Source of the DNA: Amphirosellinia nigrospora
Lineage: Eukaryota; Ascomycota; Sordariomycetes; Xylariales; Xylariaceae
Assembly (NCBI GenBank): GCA_004123355.1
Contig: SCHM01000003.1
Span: 434,001-498,000, forward strand
Direction: 5' to 3'
Length of the DNA: 64,000 bases
Shown here: piece by piece, positions 33,996-47,247 of the stretch
Layout of the letters: every line of letters starts with the position of its first letter
How positions within the stretch are numbered: the stretch's first letter is position 1
Made by a program: the position numbers and the translations under genes
Notes under the pieces: generated by a model
The model's input: the letters and a program-made list of their open reading frames with translations, nothing else
Told to the model about the DNA's origin: nothing
Database searches by the model: none

Positions 33996-36900
33996 TCAAG
34001 GGTCTCTAATAGTCTTATGTTCCCTTCTCCGCGACGGCCTACTAAACGGGCTAGCCATCGGGCTTAGGATACCCGTGGACGGCCCCGATTCCGGACTCCA
34101 ATCGACATTACGAGCGCCGATCCATCTAGCGCTCACCGGAAACTCTTCCTCGCCTTCGATTGTGGTTCGTCTCAGTGGAAGATCGCTCGTCTGTCTCGCT
34201 TGCGACGCGCCATTATTATTAAAAGCCCCCGTGCTCGGTCGCTTCTGCGGTGTAATCGTATCTCTGCTGCCCATCCAGACACCGCCACTAATTAGCTCGG
34301 CAAACTTTCCCTTCTTCTCGCGTAACTCTCGATATGTCCCTGACTCTGCAACGCGACCATTATCAATCACAACGATGCGGTCAGCCATCCGCATCATTTC
34401 CTGACTGTGTGTGACCATGATGACGCAGAGACGTTCTTGCTTATGCTGCTTCCCCGCGCCGGCGGGATGATTACGCTCATTATACTGCTCGGGATTGAGG
34501 AGACGCTGTATGGTCTGTCTGATTCCCTCGGCGCTCTCAGCATCCAGTGCGCTTGTGGGTTCGTCTAATACGAGTATCTTGGGACGTCTTGCGAGGGCTC
34601 TGGCAATACACACTCGTTGGGCCTGGCCGCCACTTAAGGCTTGTCCGCCATCGCCGACAATTGTGTCATAGCCGTCTGGTAAACTACGTATGAAGTCGTG
34701 GATGCCAGCTTCACGAGCTGCTTGCTCGATATTTGTCGGAGTCCTAAGAGGTGAGTCTTCTAGTAGTCCGTACGCTATGTTTCCTGTTATCGAAGCTGGG
34801 AAGAGAAACGGCGCTTGGGGGACATAACCGATTTGCGCTCTCAACTTAGATATATCGATTTGTTGGAAGGGCACAAATGAGAACATCAGAGAGTGATCGG
34901 AGCTCTTTTGATAGGCGGGAGGGGGACTGGGAACGTGCAAACCTAAGATTATGGATGCAATGGTGCTTTTACCACAGCCTGACGGCCCAACGATGGCGGT
35001 CGACACACCAGCGTCGAATGATACCGTAAGGTTTCGCAAAACGGGATAATTACGCTTTGAGGGATATGCAAAAGAGAGGCCATCGAAACGTATTGGTGCT
35101 GGACGAGCTAACGTTTTTGTGCCTCTTGCCTCATGAGATGAGTCTAGAGGGAGATACGCAAAGTACAGAAGCCGACTGGCCGTAGCCTGCGCAGTGGAGA
35201 TGGCCGGAACAGATTTGAGGGTATTCGAGGCTGAGCTCAGACCTAGCACGAGGAGATTAACGACCTGGAGGATCTCCTGTACTGTGATTCTTGGTTGGTG
35301 GTCAAAAGCACGGTGGCATACCAAAAGACGAGAGCCATCATGAACCAAAACATGGACTGCCAACACGCGAATAAGAGAGCCGAGATAACTGCTTTTTGGA
35401 CTCCCAGTTCAAATGTATGTTGGGCCGATTTTGCGTGTTTTGTATTGAAGAAGCCATCGAGCGTCAGGGCTCGGACGACTCGTATGTTGGTAAAGGTCTC
35501 GGTTACTATGGCGCTGGCCTCCTCCGCGGCCTTATTGCAACGGAGTTCCCACTTACTCGACACAGCTGAGTATCCCTTTGTAGCAGCAATAAGCAAGGGA
35601 CCGCTCGCTAAGCTCACGAGCGTGAGCTTCCATGAGATTGCCAGCGCCCAAATGATGGACGCGAGGACCGTAACGACAACGACAAGAAGGAGAGGAGCGT
35701 ACCGACCAACTAGATTCCTTATTTCTTCGGCGTTGCGGTCTAGACATTCATTGATACGACTTGCCGAATGACTTGAATTCTCGAACCAATCTTTAGGTTG
35801 ATGAAGTACTCGGTTGAACGCTTGTCTCCGAAGCGTGGTGATCCACGCTTGACCAGCCCATTCGAGTAGGTAGCGACCGAGTGATGCGGCGATGGCGCTA
35901 GTTATAGCGATTCCTAAAAGTATGATGGCCCACTTTTGACCTGCTTCCAGTCGATTCTCCTTTTCGTAGAGAGCAGCTAGCAGGTGAGCAAAAACAACAG
36001 AGAATGCCGGCACAGCACCTGCAACGACGAGGGTCAAGAAAAACCCCACGGCAATGAAGACTTTTTCTTTAAACTCGAGACATGGCCAGACGGTTTTGTA
36101 TATCGATATCAAAGATAGGGGTGCTGTTTCTTCATCATTTTTCAACGAGTTGACATCTTCTGCGGCATCAAGTTCGATTCGTCGCCCACGTTCAGTCGTA
36201 GCATGATTCAGATTTCCTTGGTGCTGTGACCCGGAAGAATTATAGTCATGTCGGCTATTTTGTACCGTGTTGCCAAGCGCCTGGAGGTGAAAGATGCTGC
36301 CGGTTTTGATCGGGGATAGTTGAGAATCAAAATGCGTGTCAGAGCCCCATATTACGGGTTGTTGAGGCGTTGGTGCGCGCGTAGGTACGAACTGTCGGCT
36401 GAGCGTGGCCATCATCCTACTGAGACCCGTTCTCGAGGCATTTTGAGTCGCTGTAGCCAACGTATTGAGTGTTCCGGCAGTGTCCATATGGCGAAGACGA
36501 TGGTCGCCGAGTAAACGCAGCCCGGAACTGCGCTTGGCCATCTTGAAAACGTCATGAGACGAAAATGGCACACCACGAAGCGCTTCGCCTGGGGTAGGGG
36601 AACCAGGAACCAATGGGTCATTCTGTGAGGCGTCACTCAACGGCCGAGAAAAATTAACAACGGAGCTCCCAGTGTGTCTCGCTTTGAACGTTGAGGTGTT
36701 GCGACCTGTGCTTGGCGTCCATGCCCTTGCAGCTGCGGTAAGCTGAGCAAGTAGGCCGTGACGTTGCTGTTTGAGGTCAGAGCACAAGCCTTCCTGTACA
36801 ACATATCCGTCGTCCATGACATAGACAAAGTCTTGGTCCTTGATCTGAGCAACCTCGTGGGTAATGATGATTGTAGTCTTCCCTAGACGCCACATCCTAA

Positions 36901-38663
36901 TTGCCTCCATAATGAGCCCTCGACTGACGGGTCCAACCGCTGGTAATTTCATCGAGAATGGACCGGAGGGTCCCTTAGCTTAGCTCTTGCAAGGGCAAGC
37001 CGTTGCTTTTGTCCACCGCTGAGGTTGTGGCCGCCAGCACGACGTTGGTGTCCATACCGTATGGGAGGCCTAATATCGTGGATTGTAGTAGTGCCATCTC
37101 GCAGGCAGCTCTAACCTCCTCTATAGAGACCCGTGTAGGGGTTATGTGTCCAAAGGCGACATTCATGAAGAAAGTATCGTTGAAAAGCACGCTCGTCTGT
37201 TGGATTAACGTGACATTATATCGAAGCCAACCGATATCCAAAGTCCGAATTGCGTTACCGTCAATCAAGATCTCCCCGTCGAGCGGCTCGTAGAATTTCA
37301 ACAGTAGGTTTCCTAGTGTGCTCTTACCCGAACCACTTCTCCCGACAACGAAGCAAAGTTCGCCGGCTCGAAAGTGGAACGAAGATCTCTGAAGGACTGT
37401 TTTGGAGGGATTTGACGGATAGGCGAAGCTTATCTATGAGAGATGTCAGCCCATTTGATGGCTAGAGATATGTGGTACAAAGGATAGAGAGCAAACTTAC
37501 GTTCCGCATCTCGACGTCGCCTATGCATCCACGAGGAATATAGCCACCCATCATAGGATAGACCTTTCGCCCGTCTTCTATGTTATGAGCAACGGAGCGA
37601 AGAGCTCGAGCCGCGGCTGTTCCCTAGCTAGAACAAGATAAAAGGGAACAAATGCTTCGAAGGCCTGCAGCGCGGCGAGAGCGGCGTAAAACGTAGTTAA
37701 AACATTGCCGGGGCTCAACCCTTGGTCAACGAGGACGGCGCCATAGTAAAAACCGACAACAAAGAGGCTGTCGATCCAGAATTTGACATACCCAAGCTGG
37801 CACGCGTTGGCACGGGCCTGGATGAGATAATTCTGCATGGATCGTCTAATCGCAGCCAAGTATTGCCATGTTTCGTGATCGACCCCGTTGAAGACTTTGA
37901 CGAGATCGATGGCGGAGATGGCTGAAAATGCATACTTGGACGCACGAGAGAGCTCCGCTTTTGCGCGTAAATTGCCGCCTGGATTGGGCGGCTGAGGAGA
38001 TGGACAACTGCAAGCGACACGGGGACGGAGGCTAGCAGCACCAAAGTCAGTTTCCATGCCGTGTACAGGGCGACTATAAGATTTGCCAGCGAGGTTGCGA
38101 CGTCCGAGGTCAGGGAACCAAGTGCCACGGACGATGCGACCTGCAACTCGCGTGTCTGTCTGATCATTCGTCAGTGCTGCCCTGATCCCGGATACAAAGA
38201 TGTGACTATACGTTTGGATTCTAATCAGCAGGCTAGCCACGCCATCTGGCCTGGTGTCGAACCATTCCATCTCCTTCTTCAACAAGCCGTGAAACATCCT
38301 GCTTCGAATGCTCCTCGCCTGTAGTTCACTAAAAGCAAGCCACGAGACCAAGAAGCTAAAATTGACGAGGAAGCCTCCGCCGCCGACGACCGCCAGTAAC
38401 ACACACCACGAAGAAACCTGCGCCATGGTATCTGCTCCGGTGAGACGCCCTGCACCAAATTCAGATATAACGGCAAATATTCTACCCAGTAGAATCGACA
38501 AGGAGGCCTGGAGAGCCCCTAACAGGAGCGATCCCAGCAAACCGGCGAGGAGAAGCCAACTGTGCCGCCATGTCGTGAATGTGAATAAATCTCGAAAAGA
38601 GGACTTCTCCGGTTTCTGGAAGGCCGAGTGATTGGTATTAGTCGAAGTCGCGGCCTCCATCAT
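33996..38663 (-). CDS. Full-size ABCB transporter (MDR / Ste6-like), frame-broken
   Basis: ATP-driven exporter with TMD1-NBD1-TMD2-NBD2 layout. TMD1 starts at ATG 38663 ([20 protein letters not shown]). NBD1 has Walker [13 protein letters not shown], signature [16 protein letters not shown], Walker B ILDEITSG and ITHEV. A roughly 200-residue Ser/Thr-rich linker with [13 protein letters not shown]-like segments follows. TMD2 begins near [18 protein letters not shown]2 has Walker [47 protein letters not shown] and MVTHSQEM. A basic tail ends at 33996. Introns: 38160-38211 and 37434-37500. Frame breaks lie near 37950, 37625, 37030, 36955, 36935 and 35290, each one or two bases. The long linker and low NBD1/NBD2 symmetry are like Ste6 and fungal AtrD-type pumps. 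The substrate (a-type pheromone, drug or metabolite) is unresolved. Confidence 0.9.
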
Positions 38664-39557
38664 TCGCTAGTTACTGGTTGCCGGGGTCTAAGTCAATTTG
38701 TAAGTCCGTCGCCATGGACTTGGGTGGTTAGATATCGGCTAAGTACACTGGCATAAGATGCAAATAACTTGACAAAATTGTTAGGGTGGTTGTTGTGTGC
38801 CGTTCCGTCCGAGGATTGTTACCGTGGCTGGCCCATGATGTATGTTTACGTACGGTATCTGGTTGCCCAACAACGTATACGCGTTAACTTACGTAGCTGA
38901 CGTCTGTCTCGCGCGGTTCGCGTCGCATAATTGTTTCCCGCACCTCGCCGTATAATCACCATAAAGAGATAACCCGAGGGCTCCAGGGATCACCTTTGTT
39001 CTCCAGGACGCTGCGTTCGACAAGCAATACTATGCAGCGTATCTCTTCAAAGGAACCAATAAACAAACAAAGGGAGCTAAAATATTCTGTGTATAACAAT
39101 AGATTGATATTATTTCGCTCTACACGGTTCGCAGCTGTGCTGAGGAATTCGGTTTAATCAGACCCAACCCGGGCCGTTATAGCGACATCGTCATAATCTC
39201 GAATAACCTCGAAATCAAACTAATTTGATGAACCTATGGTTAGGGTGGATTGTAGGTCTTAAACGTACCAGGAGAAAGACGCCGCTAATAACAGCTACCT
39301 TCTCAGCCTCGTATGCAAATAATGGTGCGAAGACCCTTATTATCCATTGTGGTTTACATTTAAGGGCCCACGAAAAATAATTCTAAACAAACGAAGCAAA
39401 AGACAGTGTTCAAATAAATTGCATGGCCTGCGAGACGAATTCGACGCTCTTCGAGGTCGGGCATATAGTCGAAACTCGCGTGTCATATCCGTCTAGTTAT
39501 TCCTATCGTTAGGGCCCCCGAATGTTTTGCAATTCCCACGACGATAGCGAAGGTCTC
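38664..39557. other. Spacer upstream of ABC transporter
   Basis: Promoter side of the ABC gene and 3' side of the PBDC1 homologue. No gene is seen. Confidence 0.5.
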
Positions 39558-40247
39558 CTATTTCTTCTTCTCTGACTGTGCTTTTTCGTAGATCCAATCG
39601 TTGAGGCCGGCACGATTGCGCGCAATCTCAACGGCATAAAATTGCATTCTCGGGACTGATGCGGTCGAACGGCGCACCGTCAGCCATGGTACAGGACACA
39701 ATGAAGGGGTTCAGGGGCTCATACCGAAGATGGTGGTGTTCTGCTCGTACTCGACGTTGGGGTGCGCAGCATAGTGCCGAAGTTGTAGTCGTCGACCTTC
39801 TTCTCGTAGGCCATCATGAACTTACGCCACCTCTCCTTGCCGGCCTTGCTCTTCATCCCGTCCTCGTCGATGGTGGCGGCGGGGTCAAAGTCAGGCAGGT
39901 CGGTTTTGAGGTGCTCGAGTATGTCGTCGTCCATCTTGGTGAGACGTAGCGCAGAGCCCTTAACTTTCTGGAGGATGGCCCAGTATGTCTCGAGATGCTG
40001 CACGGCTGCGGGCGGGAGGCGATGGATGGTTAGAGTGAGAGCAAAGCAATGCGATGGCAATAAAGAGACCACCAACCTTTGACAGCAAACTGCTTCTCGA
40101 TCTAGGGTGATAACATCGATCAGTTAACCTACACTACAACGTCCCATGCTGGCTGCGACGCAAATGGCTCACATCTTCGAGGTTGTCTGCGTTCTCGGCA
40201 TCGAAGTTGGCCGGAACGGGCGCCGACATCTTCAATATCTCGTCCAT
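39558..40247 (-). CDS. PBDC1 / yeast YPL225W (Chp1) homologue
   Basis: Small conserved cytosolic protein (DUF757, PBDC1). The yeast member YPL225W acts as a co-translational chaperone for elongation factor eEF1A. Four exons: 40173-40247, 40077-40101 (only 25 nt), 39725-40005 and 39558-39655. They give about 155 residues. Conserved blocks are PANFDAENADNLEDIEKQF, VQHLETYWAILQKV, LRLTKMDDDILEHLKTDLP, GKERWRKFMMAYEKKVDDYN, NVEYEQNTTIFGVPRMQFYA and EIARNRAGLNDWIY, ending in a Lys tail. One C appears to be missing in the run at 39759-39762 (minus strand: LRTP to NVEYEQ). Start ATG 40247 is taken; an in-frame ATG six codons on could serve. Confidence 0.92.
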
Positions 40248-41090
40248 GGTGTTTAGGTTTTCTTGTCACGCCGGCGTACACGAGCTCAGGAACCTAATAC
40301 AATGATGGTGCGATTGCGATAACTAGATGTTGTTTTGAAGCACTGGTATCCTCAATGTCTAAATGACGGAGCTGATACATGTAAGGGTTGCCCCACGTTG
40401 TTTTTTTTATGCGAGCTTGGAGATGGAGGGGTAGCTAGAGTGGACCCACAGGTATGCGGGGCAATCTTTCTAGCTGATTGAGGAATAATTCGCATTAACA
40501 GGTATTCAATTAAAATACATAGGTACCTAAGTTACCCCACTCGCCCCTAAAGGTCTGTAGGTAGGTACAACCAGACCAAGACGAGCATCATTCACAAATC
40601 CTCAGGTCGCAAGAGAGAGAGCTCAACGTCACGCCGCCATGAAAACAGCATGGCACATACCATGTCAAATTGGGCCGCTCCACCTGGCCATAACCGGTTC
40701 GATGACCAGTCAGTCATGTCTTTAAGTCATAAGTAATGTCGAGCTCCGTATCGAATGACTAGCGACGGGGCCTACACTAGAGAAAACCAAGTACATTGTT
40801 CAGCCGTACCGGCCAGGCCTCCGGTCATTTTCACTTTATCTACGGGACCAAACAGGCAGCTACAATTGACCACTATCCCGTTCCGGGACGCGTGGCGCTG
40901 CCATAATGTCCTCACGATGAATGAAGCAACGTGCCAGCATCTCGACATGGTTAGTCGTTAGGCTGCCGTCTATGTTAACATCTACAGTCGTGCGCCATCT
41001 CCGTGGTCTATCTACTCACGATTATCGTTGTTTGCATGCTGTCACGAGTCTCCCGTACAATTTAACCAGTCAGATAACCAGCATCGTGAT
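40248..41090. other. Divergent spacer PBDC1 / FAD monooxygenase
   Basis: Contains a TAGGTACCTA motif near 40525 and a TAGGTAGGTA motif near 40557. No gene is seen. Confidence 0.5.
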
Positions 41091-42349
41091 ATGATGAGTC
41101 CACACGAAGTACGCGGACATTACCTCTCGGGAAAGAAAATCGTAGTAGCTGGCGCTGGGGTTGCGGGTCTCTCATTCGCCATTGCCCTTCGAAAACTTTG
41201 GCCCCCATCTATCGAGCCGCCATTCGTCGTCATCTACGACCGTGATACCAGAGAAGCGAACGTGGGGCGCGAAGGATACTCGCTTTCACTCAATGGGTTC
41301 GATCGCGATGGTGGGCTGTACGCATTGAAGCAGCTTGGACTGCTCGATGATATCATTGACCTGGCCGTATTCCGTGTGCAAGACCAGAGCCGAGAGACCG
41401 GTCACTTCACAATGTGGACGCACGAATTCAAGCCCATGATTAGTGTGCGGCCCAAAGCGGTTGCTGACGTCCCGACGGCATCCCTTCGCATAGCTCGGAA
41501 AGACTTGAGGCGTGTGCTGGCTGAAGCAGCTTCCGCGAGCGCTGAGATTCGTTGGGGCACAGCGTGTACGGCGGTAAAGCAACTCGATAATGGGCGCCTC
41601 CGAATCCAACTTGTCAATGAGGAATCGGCCGAGACCGATGACGAGTGCGACATTCTCGTGGCTGCGGATGGGGCATCTAGCAAAATTAGAGCCTGTTTGC
41701 GGCCAGATGACAACCTCAAATTCGCTGGAGCAGTCCAACTGGTAGGCATCGCATCGGCGGCACCTTCTCCTCTCGACACCAACTGGGGCGGGTTTTCACC
41801 GGAACAGGCGCGTCTTGCTTCTTCTCACGAATAGACCAGCATTCCCTCGTATGGGCCCTGAGCATCCTTGAGGCAGTGCCGAGACCTAAACACGATAACC
41901 GCAATCCTCAACAAGCCCATGAAATACTTCGCGAAGTGAGAGAGCTGGGAAAGGATATAACGGAACCCTTCGAGGCCATCCTCAATGCGACTGATCCGTC
42001 AACCCTACTCGTCCTCAACGCAATGGACAAGCAACCATTCCCCAATGACACGAAAGCGGGTCCGGTCATTTTTATTGGGGATGCCAATCATGCCGTGAGC
42101 CCATTCGCCGGGAATGGCGCCAACCTGGCGTTAAAAGATGGTTGGGACTTAGCTGAGCAGCTTTGCCAGTCCAGTCATCTGGATGGTGCCGTAGCGACGT
42201 ACGACAAACGAAGCCTTCCCCGGGCCATTGCCACGCTCAAGAGCTCCCACTGGCGTATCAAAGTAGGACATGCTACTGGGTTGCAGTATTGGATGTATCG
42301 CATCTTCTTTACTATAGCCGGGACAATGATGACGCTTCTGGGCCGATGA
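41091..42349 (+). CDS. FAD-dependent aromatic-hydroxylase-type monooxygenase
   Basis: Class A flavoprotein monooxygenase, about 419 residues, apparently intronless. The FAD fold starts KKIVVAGAGVAGLSFAIALR (GxGxxG). Mid-protein ILVAADGASSKIRACLRPDD is the DG motif region. C-terminal GDANHAVSPFAGNGANLALK is the GD motif binding the FAD ribose. A hydrophobic C-terminus (YWMYRIFFTIAGTMMTLL) may associate with membrane. At the GGGG run 41785-41788 one base is needed to join LDTNWG to RVFTGTGASCFFSRIDQHS. ATG 41091 was chosen as the first in-frame ATG; further upstream only a TTG extends the frame. It is related to salicylate-hydroxylase or tetracycline-destructase-like fungal enzymes, often in secondary metabolism. 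Substrate unknown. Confidence 0.9.
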
Positions 42350-44156
42350 TAACGCAGCGCCTACCGATTTTCCCCGGCCAGGTAGGTAGGTACGTCTTTA
42401 CGCCAAGGAGAGCCGAACACAATAGTCGTGGGTGTGCTTCGTTTGCGATTGTATACATTATATTTCACCATCCCCTTCCCCACCCAAAAAAGGGCCAAAA
42501 CTCAGCTCTATAAAATGTTTCAATCAATTGCTATAAAAGAAGATTACGAAGTCAACTCTGTTAAACCTCCAACATAAAAAGTGATTTAAAGCGCTTATAT
42601 ATATCCTATATCATCAAGTCGATTTCCAGCACGTCTTTCCAATCTTGATTTGGGCATGTCTTTCCCTTCAGCTTTCACGATGGGTCGCCAACATGACGCA
42701 AGGGTCCCTGGATAACGGGAATAATCGGTAATACAGGTTACATGAGTCAGTCTACGTTATAGTGGATATATAGGGTTCATCAACAATGTCTTGGATCCTG
42801 TCTTGGATCTCCCTAGCTGCATGGCTTCCCGCATGGCAGGCAAGGGTAAATAGCGCTTTAACTAAACCCAGTTAGCTTGGGCAAGAGAGCGCGGAATAGC
42901 ATACACACAAAACCCGAGATTTTCTATAACACACATGCTGCATGGATAGGATCAATGTTTCCGGCAACTTGTTAGCATAGCCGCCCACGAGAAGCAATTC
43001 CAGGTCTTGTTCCACGGGGCTGCCATTACCTTACCACCATGCCGGCGCCCGTCCCAGCTGGGAAAAAGCAGCTGGTATGATGTGTTCACCTAGGTAGGCG
43101 TGCATACTGCCGAGACTTGTCGGGAATAAGCAGGATCCGAACCAAGCTTTTTCTCACAACGTCCAAATCGTTAGCGAGTGCTAGCGTCATGGGTCTCAGG
43201 CGGGGAGGCGGGAACGAACATCGGCAATACGACGGTATGAGCGATTGAGTTCTCCCGGCTGTTTGGGTCTATTAAAAAAAAGTATCTATAGAACGCCATT
43301 TGTTATGCGTATTGAATCCAGTTACAGATTACCAGTGTAACGATGTAACAAGTTAACCATGGTCCTTACTGAACCTAGCCAAGGTGTGAGCATAAAAACA
43401 GCTTATCAATACACGGGTGGTGCATCGCGGAATCTGTATTGGCCCAGGTCAATATAGCCATGGTATGACAACCTGTCTCACAACTACCTGGCTCGAGCAA
43501 CGATATCCCTTGTTCATAAAAGGTTACACTATGCATCAGCCAGAATGTGATTTTGTCATGGATCGATGTGACTGTGGCTACTGATGACTGTGTTCGTGAT
43601 CCGCCTATAGAGAGGAGGCGCGGGGCTTCGAGATAGTCGGCTCGGACAAATATCAAATGTTTCAGAGATCATAGATAGGCGCACATTGCCGAAGTTGACT
43701 GTCTACGTCTGTGTCTAGCCTGACAACCTCCACATGTAAGTGGGTAAAGAGGGAACGCCGAGCAACGAGTACATACTAAGACTGCGTGGGTTACTAATGC
43801 TCGGGTTCCGTGACATTTTTTTTGTTCGTCTCGGCCAACTTGGGTGCTGCGGGTAATAAGAAAGAGAGGACGGCTTTGTTTCCTGACCACTTTTTCCAGG
43901 TTGGGTATTGATCAAATCTGTATTCCCGTGACCAAGCGGGTCTTTCATCCGCCTTCCTGGACGGGGTCACTTACACGCTCCACCGCCTATTGAAATCGCT
44001 GGCTGGAGGGGTGGCCTGCACTCATTGATTTTTCTTCGTGACAAGGGAATCTCGCTTTGTCGGAGTCGCCTTTTATATATTCTAGTGCCAACGAGTGATA
44101 TGGATGGTGATTGTATCCCATAACACATCACGGCGTAAGCGTTTTTCAACTTCAGG
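42350..44156. other. Spacer, 1.8 kb
   Basis: No frame with family resemblance. A TAGGTAGGTACG motif lies near 42382 and a CACCTAGGTAGG motif near 43090. Otherwise nothing is seen. Confidence 0.5.
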
Positions 44157-46154
44157 ATGGACCCAGTAGGGCTTGGCGGCCACTGGCCGTTACCACCGAC
44201 GCTGGATCGACGAGAGACAAACAAAGATCATGACGCCATTCAAGGTCAAGGTCTCAGTATCCAAGACACAGAAAAGGAGTGGATAATGATAATGATGAGA
44301 AGGGGAATGATAAATAATCGCTCATCATTATCATCGTTATCATCGTCGTCCTCCTCGATAGGAACGAGTTCTCAGCGGTCTACATATTTGAATCACGATA
44401 GTCGATCAACTATCTGTATCTCACCTTCGACACTATCCTACCAAAGCCCAACATTCCGACGATGGCACCGTTCATAGGACCGGTAACGGTGCCAGAGCCA
44501 CCGGACCTCACTCGTTATGTCGACCCTGCGTTGGCCGAGGGCGCGCAAGACGTCATGGTAGCCATATCGTGCATGGCAACGCTGTTCACGCATACACGGC
44601 CGGTGCATACTCGCCCGCGTGGACCTGATCGCGGCCGAGCTGCGCACGACGCACCAGGTCGCACTGCTGGGCATCACCACGTTCTGCCTGGGCTTTGCGT
44701 ACGCGCCCATGGTCCTTGCCCCTTCTCCGAGATCAACGGGCGCTACCGTCTTCGCCATCGCGGCGTCCTCTTCACCGTCTTCCAAGCCGTCTGTGCCTCG
44801 TCACCACCGTGCCGGCATACTGCTCGCGCGGTTTTTCAAAGGCGTGGGCGGAGTGTGTTTAGTACATGGTCGGGGGCGTCATTTCCGACCTTTACGATAA
44901 GGAGGCCCGGAATACGCCATGGCACTGTTCAGCGGATCTGTGCTCGTCGGCACGGGGCTGGGGCCGTTGATCTCTTCCGTTATCGTGGAATCTAGCGGGC
45001 CTGATAGTCAGACTTGGAAGTGGGTTTCTGGCACAGGTCATTATAGACTTCATCTTGATGATAGCTGTCGTCGGCCTGTTCAAGGAGAGTCGAGGCTCTG
45101 TCGTCCTGTCGAGGAAGGCAAAGCGCTGAATAAGTGGTATGAGGAACTGGAGCAGAAGGGTTTTGTTGGAGTCTGGGTTCAGGAGAGTATATCTCCGGTC
45201 TATATCCACCGCAACGCTCTGCCAGCGAGCAGCGCTGGCGACAATTCAACCGCCTTGGGGTAATGACGGCGTCAAACTGCAACGCATTCGTTGGACGACC
45301 AAAGCAGATGAAGAGCGAAGCTCCATTATCACTATGATTTCCAGCTCACTCACTCGACCTTTCCACTTTCTCTTCACCGAGCCAATCGTGTTCTTTTTCT
45401 CTCTATGGGTTTCATTTGCGTGGGCCATTCTCTACCTGACCTTCGGCTCGATTCCGCTCGTGTTTCGTCGACAGTACAACTTCACCATCGAGCAGTCGGG
45501 CTACGTGTTCGCTTCGATGATTGTCGGGGGCATCATCGCAACCGTCTTCGGCATCCTCCAGGACGACCTTCTGAAGCACCCCAACTGGAAAAGTACGTCA
45601 ACCGACTCGATCAGCGATAGCGGTGCGAACCCATCGAGCCGAGTGCTCACGGCCTCTGGGCTTTCCTCCGGCAGAGGTTTCGGCCGAGTCTCTCGAGTCC
45701 AGGCTCTACTTCACATGCTTCGCGGCGTGTTACTCCCATTGGCCTTTACTTATTTGGATTCGCCGCCCAGCCATCGATCCACTGGATCGTGCCCATCGCC
45801 ATCGGAATCGCCACCATGGGTATCTACTACATTTACCTAGCTACCTTTAATTATCTCGCAGACTGCTATCAGACCTATGCATCGTCTGCCCTTGCGGCAC
45901 AGTCATTCTGTCGCAATATCCTGGGTGGCGTATTTCCACTCGTGACTTCGATGCTGTTCACGAATCTAGGGGAGGAAGCTGCTGGCGGACTTTTGGGCGC
46001 TATTGCCACCGTTTTGACAGTGGTTCCATGGGCGCTGGTGTTATATGGTGACAAGATCCGAAGTAGAAGTAAATATGCTGTAGTAAGTGCTCCCACACCC
46101 CACCCGAAACACGTCGCACTGACACTTTCCTAGGCGCTGGAGAAATCCTCGTAG
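44157..46154 (+). CDS. DHA1-family MFS drug/polyamine-type transporter, frame-broken
   Basis: Twelve-helix proton antiporter of the plasma membrane. The N-terminal cytosolic region has a Ser run (near 44320-44360) and PEPPDLTRYVDP. Then AGAYSPAW, ELRTTHQVALLGITTFCLGF and YAPMVLAPFSEINGRY (family loop 2-3 motif) appear in different frames. They are followed by ARFFKGVGG, LFSGSVLVGTGLGPLISSVI, VIFFFSLWVSFAWAI-type helices (VFFFSLWVSFAWAILYLTFG), SGYVFASMIVGGIIATVFGI, FGFAAQPSIHWIVPIAIGIA, YQTYASSALAAQSFCRNILG and GGLLGAIATVLTVVPWALVL. A final intron, 46083-46133, leads to ALEKSS and TAG 46154. At least eight frame changes occur between 44400 and 45780, so the 5' half cannot be read continuously. 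ATG 44157 is the most 5' plausible start. It belongs to the same superfamily as the pump at 49649-51419, but is a distinct gene. Confidence 0.82.
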
Positions 46155-47247
46155 ATCATGACCTTCCATGTATATATAAATTAGTCTATAGGTTACTTTA
46201 CGATGCAGATCAATACGACTTATGTGAAGCATTATTTTGTTTTTCTCGAAGCTGGGCTCGGAGCGTAGTAATACTACCTTCTGAAAAATATACTAAAGCA
46301 TTGTGAACACTTAACTCATAGATACCGAATTTATCCATACAAATTATAAATAATCAGCGATTTTATTGGAAGAGCGCGTCCACGTACTTGCCTGGAAGAA
46401 TCAGGATAACTGTGTACAGTCAGTCATGTCGCCTGTTTACCCTTCTAATCTTTTTTCACCTTCCCCTTACTTGTCGTTTCGATGACCTTATGCTGTTGGT
46501 TATCATCTTTGAGTTTTCAATTCCTGATCCGAAACAATTCGATGTGTACCAACACGAGCTTATCGACAATGAATCTGCAAATCTACCAGCAGAAATCTCC
46601 TCACAAAAAACATAAGTCACTATTCTCAATGGCGCGAAAGAATCACCACGAGATCTGGCGACGTGAAACTACCCACCAAGCGGCGCTGGCATACCCACAA
46701 CTTAAATCTGAAGTAATCCGAAGTAATCAGTAATCTGATGTAACTGAAGTACTTAGGTAAGCGACCGTCCGATCCCGAGCGGAGACTTTTTCGAGTTCCC
46801 GGACCAATCAAAGACCAGAGTTTCCGGCCCAGCCAATCACGGGCCTGCGTGTGCGACTACATGCATCAACACCTACGAATACAAAAGATACAAAAGACAG
46901 TCTCAGGTTACTCAAACGCCATGATTCGTGGGGATAATGTATCGAACGGCGGTGGTAAGCTTAATTCCGAGTGACAATCGCCGGCCGTGGGCATACCTAG
47001 CTACTTACCTAAGGTAGCTGGGCGCAACGACGTTACACGACGCCAACGGGCCGGGTGCTTCGACGTACCGAGCAGATACAATACGTAGGTACCTTATAGG
47101 TATAGATATATATAAGTATATATATATATATATATAAGGAGCCTGCAGCCAAACCCTTAACTACCTACTAAGTAGTCATATTCACTACGACTTAAGATCA
47201 CCTAGACTTGTTTTGACTATACCATACTATATATCACAGGAGCAAAG
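46155..47247. other. Spacer upstream of AKR7 gene
   Basis: Contains an (AT)n tract at 47097-47137 about 110 bases upstream of the reductase ATG, and CTTACCTAAGGTAGC near 47006. No gene is seen. Confidence 0.5.
47097..47137. repeat. (TA)n microsatellite
   Basis: About 17 TA units with two interruptions, in the promoter region of the aldo-keto reductase gene. Confidence 0.8.

Noticed and set aside
41028-41090. Extended N-terminus of the FAD monooxygenase from a TTG
   Set aside because: It is not an ATG and adds residues without similarity before the FAD motif. ATG 41091 fits the family length.
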